The notes beneath the pieces were generated by a model, which saw only the letters and a list, made by a program, of their open reading frames with translations, had not been told where the DNA came from and made no database searches. The position numbers and the translations under genes were made by a program. From the NCBI GenBank assembly GCA_964036045.1, contig OZ038391.1, positions 40,041,232 to 40,105,231 on the forward strand: DNA of 64,000 nt. The letters run 5' to 3'. Shown here in pieces: positions 11,730-21,850 of the stretch. The first letter of the stretch is position 1; each line of letters starts with the position of its first letter. Origin of the DNA: Eutreptiella sp. 'Long Island Sound 2002'. Taxonomy: Eukaryota > Euglenozoa > Euglenophyceae > Eutreptiales > Eutreptiaceae.

Positions 11730-11950
11730 TACCGGGGGAGCTAGGTGGGTATCCTAAAAGTGGTGGAAGGAAAAACCCTCATATGGGTATATCTTGGGGA
11801 CCCAAAAAGCTCATATGGGTATATTTTTGGGGGAGATGGGGGAGGGGTTTTGTGACTTGACTCGGACCTCAGCAGTGGCAAACCCAACCTCACACAGGCA
11901 AACCCTGAAGTTATGGAACATAAAACTCAGACATGAAATTTGAAATGTCC

Positions 11951-12733
11951 TTAGTTCTTCGACACTTGAGCCCGCCACTCCAAAAGCTGCTTACACTGAT
12001 GCAACTCAGCTGGCGAAAGTTGTTCACCACATGCAGTCCGAGCATACAACTGAGCCAAGTGAGTATCAACCCGCTGAATCATCAAAAGCATATCACTTGC
12101 AACTTGTGCGGGAGCTTGTGTGGATGATGGTGTGGGATTGGGAGGAGGTGGGGGTTGAGTGGCTTGTTGGGCAACCGGTTGTGTCATATCTTGCACCTCT
12201 GCTGGGGTAACTTGCTGTGCCTGTTTCGTGTTCCGATAATCATGGTGGTTCTTGAGTGCTACACGATCACATGGATTCAAGTCATACTGCAAACCCTCAA
12301 ACCAACCATCCGCCCTGAGAACATTGTTCCAGAGAAGTATCATGGCAGGAAAATCTACCGAGTCACCTTTTGGAAAGCGAGGAGCAAGGATAGAAAACAA
12401 TGCCTTCTCGGAATCATTCCACTTGAGGCGTGTGACACATTGCTTCTTGGAATGCAAATATTCTGTGGCACTCACGGATCATTACGCATGTTGGTATTGA
12501 GGTTGGTGTGGGGCACCACAAAATCAGGTCTCAGCATCTTTTGTTTTTCACCAAGCTTGTCCCGGGTCATCTTGTCTATTGGCTTAACAAATTGCGGGGT
12601 TTTGGTACTGCGGCCGTTGCATTGCCTCGGTTCCTACCCGTTGTTGCTTGATGGGCTCATCATCATCCGAGGACTCATACTCCACTTCTTCCTCAATGAC
12701 TCCTTGACCTCCTGGGCCCTCCATGTGGTCTAA
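11951..12733 (-). pseudogene. Broken element protein with W..SE..L.. segment and Gln/Pro-rich linker
   Basis: The minus strand opens at a Met near 12733 with an acidic stretch (EEEVEYESSDDDEP). The sequence shifts frame near 12590 and again near 12475 before a 174-residue frame. That frame contains KWNDSEKALFSILAPRFPKG, reminiscent of SANT/Myb-like or transposon-encoded DNA-binding segments, then a Gln/Pro-rich linker and a C-terminal helix. The resemblance is weak. Two shifts in under 300 bases indicate decay, though very short introns cannot be excluded. It lies wholly between the terminal inverted repeats. Confidence 0.4.
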
Positions 12734-13039
12734 ATATCAAAGATACAACACATAACAAGCACAAAATGCAAAAAAAAACGACCTCAAATAACTCCTTGTA
12801 CATGCATGGTTCGGCTGCGAAACTCGGTATGTATCATTGCCCAATGGTCCTTGTGACTTGATGAATGTATCTCCAAAATTTCAAATAATGGTGTCAAGTT
12901 ATGGTTACGTCGTCCAATCAAGGGTATATTCGTCGAAAAACAATCATTCATAGTTTAATATGAATGCGTTAACCATTTTGCACCGTAATTTCTGTTAAAT
13001 TCTTTTGCGTTCTCATTTTTCGTCTGTGGTACTTCAGCG

Positions 13040-13165
13040 GCTGAACAGGCGCGGCGCCGCGGCTCAAATCTGGCTTAAGCCGCGGCGCCGGCTGGCTTAA
13101 GCCGCGGCGCCGCGGCTTAAGCCAGGCGCCGGACTGGCTTAAGCCATCGCCGGACTGGCTTAAGC
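13040..13165. repeat. GC-rich tandem TGGCTTAAGCC / GGCGCC repeats
   Basis: About five copies of CTGGCTTAAGCC alternate with GCGGCGCCG-type palindromes. Both units are self-complementary, so the tract can form many alternative hairpins. It lies just inside the right end of the 11.7-13.2 kb element. Confidence 0.75.
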
Positions 13166-13216
13166 CAAATACCCACCTAGCTCCCCCTCTACCCTGAAAT
13201 CTCGCCCCTAGTTAAC

Positions 13217-16200
13217 ACTTTTAGTAAAGTACCCCCTCCTTGGAATTGTGAAGGGTCGGTCGAGTTTGGTGATGATTTGTGCCTCTCCTTCCCTTCACCT
13301 GCGTCCCTACTCGGACTAGCCATGAGTCCAGCCAGAGTGTACGAGAATGTGGAAATACATCGTCTTTGTAGATTCAAATTTGAGGATTGATCGTTCTCCG
13401 AATCTTTCGAGTCGTTATGGGTGGTGTCGTTGGGGTAATCGCAAGCACAGAGACAAAGCCGACGAGGACGGGAATCGGGACGTGTTATTTTCCAATAGGA
13501 CATCCGAGTCTTTTCTACGTGCCGTACGGTTGGGGGGGGGAGGCGGGGGCGTAAACGGCATGTGCCGTGCCGTGCCGTGCCGTAACGCCTATAGGGAGGG
13601 GGGGGGGGCGTAAATGGTCTGTGCCGCACCGTGCCGTGGTGTTCGTACCAAATAAAGGAAGGCCAGTCATGGAAGTGAATAAGGACTGAGTTGGCATGTT
13701 GTTGTGCAGTTGCTTCTTTTGCCTCATCTGAACTTGCGTTTTGATTTTTGTGATTTACTATGAATGCAAGCTATGCTTAGTGGAACTGAATTGGTTCTTT
13801 TGTTTCCACATCATGTCATGGTTGAATTGTGCTACCTTTGCATGCATGTCAGAATACATCACATTGCGCTTAAGTTTGAATAAGTCATTTGTCGTGCGAT
13901 CTTGCAAGAACGTAGTGACATTGCTTATTATTGTGCTCCGTTGTGTTTTGTTCTGTTGTGTTTTGGTGTGTTGTGTTGTGGTGTGTGGTGTTGTTCGTTT
14001 TTTTTTTGTATTGCATTTGTGTTGTGTTGGATCCATTCATTACCATGCGATCTTACATGAACGTAGTGGCATTGCTTATTAATTTCTTGTGCTACGTCGT
14101 GTTTTGTTGTGTTGTGATTCGCAACCATCCAGAGGGCACCGGGAAATAACAACATGCATGCAACGACTACTTTGCGCACTACTTTGGGCCCGAGGCAAGG
14201 GGTAAACAACAAAAAAAAATTACATTGGGCCCGAGGGGCCCAGTGTATGTGTGCAACACTTCATTTCGGTCGATTTTAAGGGCCGATTTTCGGTAGGGTC
14301 CGGGGGGGTACGGCTGCGGGGGGGGGGGGGGGGTAAACGGCTTGTGCCGCCCTGTGCCGTGCCGTGCCGTGCTGCTAAGGGGGGGGGAGGGGGCGTCCAA
14401 GGGGTTGTGCCACGGAGGCCGTAGTACACTACCAATCTTGACTCCCACAAAACTACCAATTTCATGGGAGGAAGGGCCCCAAAACGAGTTGGTAATGGTG
14501 CAAAGCACGGGGCGGAAGCTCCAATCCTCCGTAACCTTGAGCAATGTTGGACATAGGAAACCCACTTGGAGGTAAGCCCTCCATCTTTCCAGCACCCTTT
14601 GATGCCGAAGGACAAAATACAGGTAGCATATCATCCAAACCCCATTCGCCGTTGCAACCGCTACCCGGACCATTTTTCGTTGAATGCACAACAAACTTTG
14701 CGCTCACTCACAGCGCGGAAATAGTTGCCCATGGTACATCTTCTATGCGACTGAACCCATGTGCATCCTACACGATGTCGCCTACTACAAGGAAGAATTG
14801 CTCCGCATCGTGTTGGCGGGAGGGCCTGTTCAAACATTCCCTTGGAAACTCCGCCGTGTAAATCTTTAATTGTAGGAGTCTTCCATGGCAACTAGTTTGG
14901 GCAATTTCCACGCTATGAATGTAGGGACACAAACACAAGCGGGCCTACTATGCATGAGCAACGAGGACAGGACCGGACAAGAAGGCCCGCCACTTGGACA
15001 CCGGACGCACATGTGCATGAAAATACCACGCTTGTACCATCACATTGCCTAGTCGACAACCCACATGTACGAATGGCGAACACATTGTGCATGCGTGCCT
15101 ATGCACGCCTTGAATCCTTTTGTGTCCTCTATAGCGAATGGGTTTTTGATTTCCCCTGTTGAGATTTGGATAGAAGTCGTACATCCTTGTTTTCTTCCTC
15201 GTTCATGCTTGACCATAGTCAAATTGTGTAGTCGAAAGTATGGGACGCGAAGGTGTGATGCTATCTGAGTGCTACCCCGCTACGCCACCGCCGCACCCTA
15301 ACACGGCACTTATCGTTGTTTGCGGATTGTATGTTCAACGTGAAAAGAAGGAATACCTCGCCTCTCAATGACAGTCGCCGATGTTGGGGGACTTTGGGGA
15401 ACCCTGTGTGCGGGCTCTACCATTGTCCAGTGACGATCCAATGCTTTCTGCCCGCGTTGTGATTCACCGATCAACCGCAATTTTGCGCACCATGTGCTTA
15501 GGTAGACCTCTAATCCTTCGGGGTGACATAAGGCAAAACGGCTTGAGAGCCGTTGCGTCAGTCGTGCCGCATGACCCCCATGTACTGTTGTCCTTAGGCG
15601 TTGCGGAATGGCCGAAATGCTTCGTGGATGAGAACAGCACGTTGATGGGTTTGCACTTGTTTCCATTGTATTTCCTATTTTGGGTTATAAGCTTGTGCGA
15701 TGTACTCCGAGACATGCGAAAAGGGGTGGACGTGTGCGTGTTTGTGGTGAGCGTTGCATTGCTCACATGTAGTTGCGTATGCGGAGCAATGTTGGATGGT
15801 GCCATGAACTTCACCAGGTCGTTTATGCTCGCATTCTCTAGTATTTGTGATCGGCTTGGTGTTGATCTCATGATATGCCTGGGATTGTCGCCATTGCTTC
15901 GGATTCTTCGGGGAATCCGATGCCGTCGAGATAGTGAAAACGCGAGTGAACACTTTTCGCACGAGAATCCGTCTCAAGAGCAACAGTAATCGCCACGATT
16001 TTCCGCCTTTACCTCAGCCTTGTCTCCCGCTTTCGTAGGCCCCTCGCACCGCCCCTTCTCACTTGATTAGTTGGCTCCTCTACTCCATCTTGTACGTCGT
16101 CCAAGTGGCCCAATTGTTGTCAAGCGGTTGGTGGTTCCGGCATAGCCACCCCTCGTGTATTTCAGCCAACACACTATTGGTCCCCCGCATTGCATTCGTC

Positions 16201-16600
16201 TTCGCGTATGGCACCGTTGTTCTTCAATTGACACAGGTGCGCGTTTGCTCGTGTGTGCAACCTGACGTGTGCATTGCTTGCTTGCCCGTTGTACCTCACC
16301 GCGCTTGGGTTGAGAGCGGCCCGCACGGTACCCTTGTACGTGACCATGGGCAAGACGGGGAACACGGGGGAACTCCGCGTATCAGCCGGTCCATTTGCCC
16401 ATGCATACGCGCGAAGAGGAAATGGGAGGGAGGTGAGAAATTGGAAATGAGAAAGGAAGATGAAGATAGAATAAGGGCGGGGCCGGGTGGGTGGGGACTA
16501 CGTGGGGATAGGAACGGTCGTTGTCCAAGTCGCATTCTTCAGCATTAAGCATGGTGTGTTTGTGCACGGCGCGTCCCCTACAACCTTGCATGACATCGTG
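13217..16600. other. Gene-poor stretch with G runs, GCCGT and TGTTG microsatellites
   Basis: No gene is supported. Two similar blocks, 13530-13600 and 14300-14385, each join a long G run, GTAAACGGC and several GCCGT repeats in direct orientation. A TGTTG-rich tract lies at 13936-14030. Minus-strand frames at 15464-15871 and 15675-15983 are long but show no recognised domain. Overlapping plus frames with hydrophobic stretches (15381-15989) look like complement artefacts. Confidence 0.35.
15226..15292 (-). ncRNA. tRNA-like sequence, possible SINE head
   Basis: On the minus strand TGGCGTAGCGGG fits a polymerase III A box and, about 50 bases later, CTTTCGACTAC is a weak B box. The arms do not form a complete cloverleaf, so this is at best a tRNA-derived repeat. 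The match could be chance. Confidence 0.22.
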
Positions 16601-16613
16601 GCAATTTCTATAG

Positions 16614-17360
16614 GTGAACGCGCCCGTTATATACACCTTGATCATGACAGTGATGTTTCTCTGCATGGTATTGGCTGGCCAGCCCATGAAGCGATGGGTG
16701 TACACTGGCGCTAGGGAGCACTTCCATCGTCCAAATTGGGCTAGTGCAACTGGCGTTATGGACACCGTCCAAGACTTTTTTGGCACATACAGCTCCGCAG
16801 CCCTCACGGGTCGCCGCCCCCGACATGAGCCGCTTGCCGAGACACAAGGGAATCGGCATTCTCGCACCTCTCCACAGTCCAACCCCAACCGGAACCTGGA
16901 CCCGGACGCGGATGCGGACCCGAATGCGGACCCGCACCCGGACCCGGATCCGGATCCGGACCCGGACCCGGACCCGGACCCCGACTGTGCCCCTTCGCAG
17001 AAAGTGCAGTCGACAGGGTTGATGCTAAAGGGGACTCATGTGGAAATGCACGTTGTGGAGGACAACCAGGGCCGGTGTGCACCCGCAGGGCCATCCTCCG
17101 ACGCGGTGGCTAGTAGTAGCGCCAACAATCACATCGGTGAGGAGGGCTGTCCGAACCCCGAGCCCACGTCGCGGAGGTTGGAGTACTTGTCCGCGTGGTT
17201 CCGTCTCGGCGCGTTGCTTGTGGGGTTGGTGATGTATCTACTATTGTGCGTGTTGTGGGCGGTGGTACCCATCGTGCAGTGCGATACAATGTTTCTGGAC
17301 CTCCGCCCGCAGGATTTCCCGGTATGCGCACGTGCACAGCTACCTTCCCTTCGGGATTGA
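16614..17360 (+). CDS. Uncertain ORF with Asp-Pro repeat and two hydrophobic segments
   Basis: This 248-codon frame starts at ATG with a hydrophobic stretch at residues about 5-22, has a central Asp-Pro/Asp-Ala run encoded by a (CCCGGA)n hexanucleotide (16891-16984), and near the C-terminus a strong hydrophobic segment (LGALLVGLVMYLLLCVLWAVV). That would make a small membrane protein with a disordered loop. I do not recognise a family. Overlapping frames on both strands are also open because of the repeat, so this may not be a gene. Confidence 0.25.
   Translation: MNAPVIYTLIMTVMFLCMVLAGQPMKRWVYTGAREHFHRPNWASATGVMDTVQDFFGTYSSAALTGRRPRHEPLAETQGNRHSRTSPQSNPNRNLDPDADADPNADPHPDPDPDPDPDPDPDPDCAPSQKVQSTGLMLKGTHVEMHVVEDNQGRCAPAGPSSDAVASSSANNHIGEEGCPNPEPTSRRLEYLSAWFRLGALLVGLVMYLLLCVLWAVVPIVQCDTMFLDLRPQDFPVCARAQLPSLRD
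16891..16984. repeat. (CCCGGA)n hexanucleotide repeat
   Basis: About 15 units of CCCGGA with GCGGAT-type variants. It keeps all frames open and encodes Asp-Pro in one plus frame and Arg-Thr in another. Confidence 0.85.
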
Positions 17361-19978
17361 GTTTAGGCTGACACAATGTAAACAACCCGGAGGCGCACAA
17401 CTAATGTTACGTGATGTTATTTTGGGTTATCTGAGGGTCGTCCGCCTCACGTAGTGGTCAGCGCCTCCACGTCGTTCATAAGCCACTCGTAAAGCGAGCA
17501 AGCGAGCGAAAGAGAGAGGGAAACAGAGAACCCATTCTCATGCGCGGGTACCGAGTTTTGTGTTGTGATTTTTCGCGAGGGTGTTCTCCGGTGTGGACTC
17601 GGCGGTCACACACCCCTGTCGATGCACGCTCCACACCTGTCCGTTGTCACTGTCGGCAGAGCAATTTGACACCCCTAGTGGCACGGCCATATCAGCAGAT
17701 GCATCCTGATGTGGATCGCGGCATCCGAGCCACGAATTTTCATTCCGTGCATGTGGTTCCAGTAAACGTCAATCATACCGGATTGCGCTGCCCTCTTGAG
17801 AACCAGGCGCACCAGTTCGACGCAATTCTGGACAGTTTGGTGTGTTTTGTGTCCACGTGCATTGTCTGTCCCGAGGGCCCCCTTCCCCAGCTGCACTGTA
17901 ATAACACCCCTGTGACAGGAGCGGCCGAACACAGGCATCGGTGGATCCCGGCACTGCTTTGGGGACAGGCGCCTTGAAGGTGGGTCCTCCGATAACGGAC
18001 ACACGCAACAGTACACATCAACACAAGTACGCCATTTCTTACTTCGCCTCTCGGCAGGATGACAGAAGGCAGGAGGTCTAACCAGAACCGAGCTTTTGGA
18101 CATTGGGCCTTTATCAATGATGCCGTGCCCCTCACCCTCAGAGAGCTCGGGGACGACACCAAACCCGCCGCCGATGGTCAAAAAGAGCGGCTTGTGTGGC
18201 ACCGTGAAACAACGAGGAAGATGGGTGACCGTTTTGGGCCTCGTTTAAGGAGACAGCCCAGATGCTGCCCACCAGTGTCAGTGAGGGCAATTTACATTCC
18301 GTTGAGGCAGCCCAGCGCTTTCAGCCCCCCACCCCCCACAACATATACTGATCGCCCCCTAATTGAACCACAGGCTTCGCATTCTGAGAGGCCAACATGA
18401 GCCGGAGGAGGCAGGGTCACGACACGTCACCACACCGCGCAACTGGGCAGAGTGGAAAATGAGCCCGAGGATCAATTTGACGTGCAATGGGCAACAACCA
18501 AAGTGCGTTCTGTCTGCTCGCAGTCGATGACCGCTTGTCAACAGATTCCAGTCAAGGTTTGGGGATATGTCAGCTTCTTCCCGAATTGCAGCGTCCCGGG
18601 TTCCCCGGGTCCTCTTATTGGCGATTTGCGCCTTGAGGTGCATGGCACTGCATACAACCTGAAGCCGGCATTCATGACCCAGACCACGAGTTCGCCAGTA
18701 TGGATCAATGCTCCAGAGGGTCCCTCTGCGGCCATCAATATCAACCTCCATGTTCACGACGAACGTCGGTATCTGCTGTTCGTGTTCAAAGTCAGAGCAC
18801 ATGGGGAAGTGGTCGAGAACAAGCATGAATTCGATCAGATCCGATCGGCTGCAGTTAGGGGTTGCCCGGTCGTGCTGATGGTGTTGCTCTGTTTTTTCGG
18901 ATATTTTTGTGTCGTGGGCAGTTAGGTTGGCCTGCGTGCGCGCTTGCGTATGGGACCCCTGTGTGCACCTGGGGCTTTGCTCTTCTGCTGCATCCTGTTC
19001 CGTGCGCATTGCGTATCGAAGCTTTCTTGTCAAGGCAGAGTTCCTGCTTGGCTTATGGTAGTTCTTCCTGATGTTGTGCTAATCCCCATACTCAGGTGCG
19101 CCCAGATCTGGAACATCACCAGGAACATGTTAGTCCAGTAAAGAAGTTGGGAAGAATGGAATTAGGGATATGGAGAAAATGGGGCGAAGATGGGCGTGGA
19201 AATTAGGTGAAGAATTTCAGAACTGGCAAAAAATGGGTGAAATGGGACCCAGGAACGTCTCCGCGGACACCATCGGAATTTCTGACGCGTGTACAACAGC
19301 ACTGACTACTCAACCCCCGTCGATTAGAATCAAGTTTGCAGGCCCGAACGTGCACACACATATACCAGCCTGTGCATAATGCAGCTTCGCAGAGCTGAGA
19401 TTGGTTGCAATGATGTGATGATGGTGTTCTGGGGTGCGATGCATGAGTCAACAAAGTTCGCGTTTTGGAGTAGGGCGCACAGCACAGCCATTGGATGGTT
19501 CGGGAGCTCTTTTGTGAACGGCACGCCGTGTACGTGATATGTTTGACCCCAGACCTTCGGGTAAGTGTCTAAAGAGTTGGACGTGTGTGGTAAGGCTGAG
19601 GGTAGATTTCTCTTCCCCGGTGGTGTGTGTATGTGCAGGGGAAGGTGTATTGTTAGGATTGCAGGAGTGAAGGGGGTGGGCACTTAATAAGACCGATCCC
19701 CTGGAAAACATCACTGCAAGCAGCCAAACTAACTCTACACTTTGTTTCCAGCAGTAGCATCATGAATGCCTGAGACAGAAAAGGTGGGGGAAAAGGAGTT
19801 TCAAAATGAAAATAGAGAGAGTTACTGTCTTGTGGCCTGTTGGCGAACATGGCTACAGAGAGACAGCTCAGCTGCCTTGCGGTTACAAACGCTGCTGCTG
19901 TGGTAGAGTACTCTCGGCGGTTGGAACGCAGACTCGCATTTCTGAATGGCAGAATTCTGGCAGAGACGACGTCAGATT
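17361..19978. other. Gene-poor stretch
   Basis: No gene is supported. Minus frames at 17675-18202 and 18359-19033 are the longest. The first has a patch (TDNARGHKTHQ, then NHMHGMKIRGSD) that may be a relic of the reverse-transcriptase motif C region; the similarity is weak. A plus frame at 18452-18925 overlaps the second and shows no domain. Confidence 0.3.
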
Positions 19979-20988
19979 TTATGTCATCACACATTTTCTC
20001 CTTGTTTGCTTGCAACCCTGACCATAGCCCACACCGCTTACCATCCCCCACAGCATTGGGTCCAGATCCTGACCCACGACATGACTCAGCCCCGGGCCGA
20101 GCCCCAACTGCATATTGATAAAAGTCGCCGAGGGACCAATCCTGAAATTGACAAGAGCCATTGCCCAGAGGTCTCGAGGATCAATGTTTCGGCAAAAGGT
20201 GTAGACAAGATCGTTGGCACTGACATTCAGAAGCACGAGCGATATTGAAACATAAACATGTATTTGGCCCTTGTTCACCCTACCCTTCAGACCCCGAATG
20301 AGTCATGCAACAGTGATGTGTTCCGTCCATATATTTGGTATTCCGCTACCCAACAACCAGGACACTGCAATGTGATACACTCACCACTGATATGCCAAGC
20401 CAGCCTCATATTTTGCTGTCACCGTCAGATTTCTAACCCTCACCCCCAATCCTTTAGATCCGATACCCCCGATGATCCCTGACATGAAAAAACGGAAGGA
20501 TAGATGTCGGATCTGGGAGGGAGGGTCACAAACAAAAGTGTTGGGCCACACCACATGTGGCTCTGGACCCCTCCCCCCCCATAATCCTGTTGAATGCGTC
20601 CAAAACAAAGCCTTCGAGGACGACGGGCCAGCGTTTGCGACGACACACAACGTCAAAAGGTGTACCACAGGAGCCTGGCCCTTCCCTGCGGTGTTGAACC
20701 TGTCAGCCCTCCCAGCTCCTCGCAGATTAGCCCTGAGCTTGACCCTGTGGTCCGTCTCGAAGAGTCGATGTGAAACCACCACTTGGTTCCAGATCCATTG
20801 TAAATCTGCTCAGGCGGCTTTATGTTATTATCCCGAAAGTTATTGGTTGGTCGTTTGTGAACAGCGGGCACCGTCATTTTGTGCCGGTTGGTGCCCGGCA
20901 CTCGGGTCCTTTTAGCTTTGGCCCTGACCCTACTCAAGTATTGACCCAGACTAAAGGCGTTGCAAAGCATTCTCATAGTATTTTGCAT
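19979..20988 (-). pseudogene. Probable decayed reverse-transcriptase relic
   Basis: Across several minus frames, short patches recur in the order seen in the reverse transcriptase near 2 kb. Around 20.80 kb ADLQWIWNQVVVS resembles ADMFWEIPLEQVVLS after motif A. Around 20.53 kb TLLFVT resembles the NVLFVA stretch before motif B. Around 20.2 kb LVLLNVSANDLVYTFCRNI resembles FVLFSRYRDNIYLICANM of motif C. Frames shift between patches and stops are frequent, so this is a dead fragment if real. The comparison was made by eye and needs a profile search. Confidence 0.35.
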
Positions 20989-21536
20989 ACTGCAATCTAC
21001 ACTTTACTACTTGACTGGTGCCCCAGCCAAACAGAAGTTTTGACGGCATCGCCTACTGTGCAGCTTTCACCTGCCTCCGGCTGCAGCTGCACATAGGATT
21101 ATTTCCCTGTATATTAATTTCCAGGTCAGTGGTATCAAAGTATTTTCGCGAGTTTCTGCTTGAATGACTGCGCTGCATGCGTTGATGAAGCACTTCCAGA
21201 GATTGATGTGATTTTGGAAATTGGTTGTATGCGAAGGGCCCCATTGCGTGCCCACGGGAGTGCTTTATGATCGTCGTTGGTGCTCGCCGGTGGTGCTCGC
21301 CGTTGGATTGTTGGATTGGTGGTCAATTGTTGCTGATCATTTCACCTGTACACGAACCACTGCCACTCGATGCAATCGTTTTGTGGTTAGTATCCTCTGA
21401 TCAAAGAAAAGCATTCAGCTAGACCACACACACACACGATTGCTGCACACATGCAATTGTCCAATTAGGGAGATGTCTTTTAAATTGTCTGGAAGATGCA
21501 ACTTATAGCGATATGTCTTCTTGTGGATCTGCTTTT

Positions 21537-21850
21537 ACACATTCCCCTAGGGTTGCCAATGACCCGACGTAGCATATCTGAACAAGGTCCAGATCCTGCG
21601 CTACTAGTTTTAAACCGTTGCTGGAACTGTGTTTTTCAGATACAACTCGGTGTAGAGAAAATGCAAAATTTGACCGAGATTCGTCAATGTTTGTGGCGCT
21701 GGCACCGTAAAATTTTCATTGGTCATACATTTGCGATCTGGGGGGTTCAAGCCCTGTCGTGTGCATGTTTTCAAAAAGAGTGCATTTTTTACGGCGCCGA
21801 GGGTTTGGGGGTTTACGGCTGTATGTGTTCGCGTAGTGCACTCCAAGTTC
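21537..21850 (+). repeat. Dispersed repeat, copy 1 (partner at 37.75-38.06 kb)
   Basis: This segment matches the later copy along its length: ATTCC then GGGNTGCCAATGA, ATCTGAACAAGG, GTTGCTGGAACTGTGTTTTT, TTTGACCGAGAT, GGCGC...CCGTAAA, GCATGTTTTCAAAAAG and GGGGGTTTACGGCTGTAT, with scattered substitutions and small indels. It is a non-coding element carrying a partly degraded form of the palindrome TTTACGGCGCTGGCGCCGTA. Confidence 0.8.

Larger units (their letters stand above)
11703..13216 (-). mobile_element. DNA-type element with about 48-bp terminal inverted repeats
   Basis: The left end starts GTTAACGATTATCGTCCTGA and runs to GGGGGAGCTAGGTGGGTAT at 11752. The right end, 13169-13216, is an inverted, partly diverged version of the same sequence, sharing GGGGGAGCTAGGTGGGTAT exactly and GTTAAC at the tip. 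The 1.5-kb interior holds a broken minus-strand protein frame (11951-12733) and, near the right end, tandem GC-rich TTAAGCC/GGCGCC repeats (about 13040-13165). No DDE transposase is seen, so it is probably non-autonomous or encodes only an accessory protein. Confidence 0.55.
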
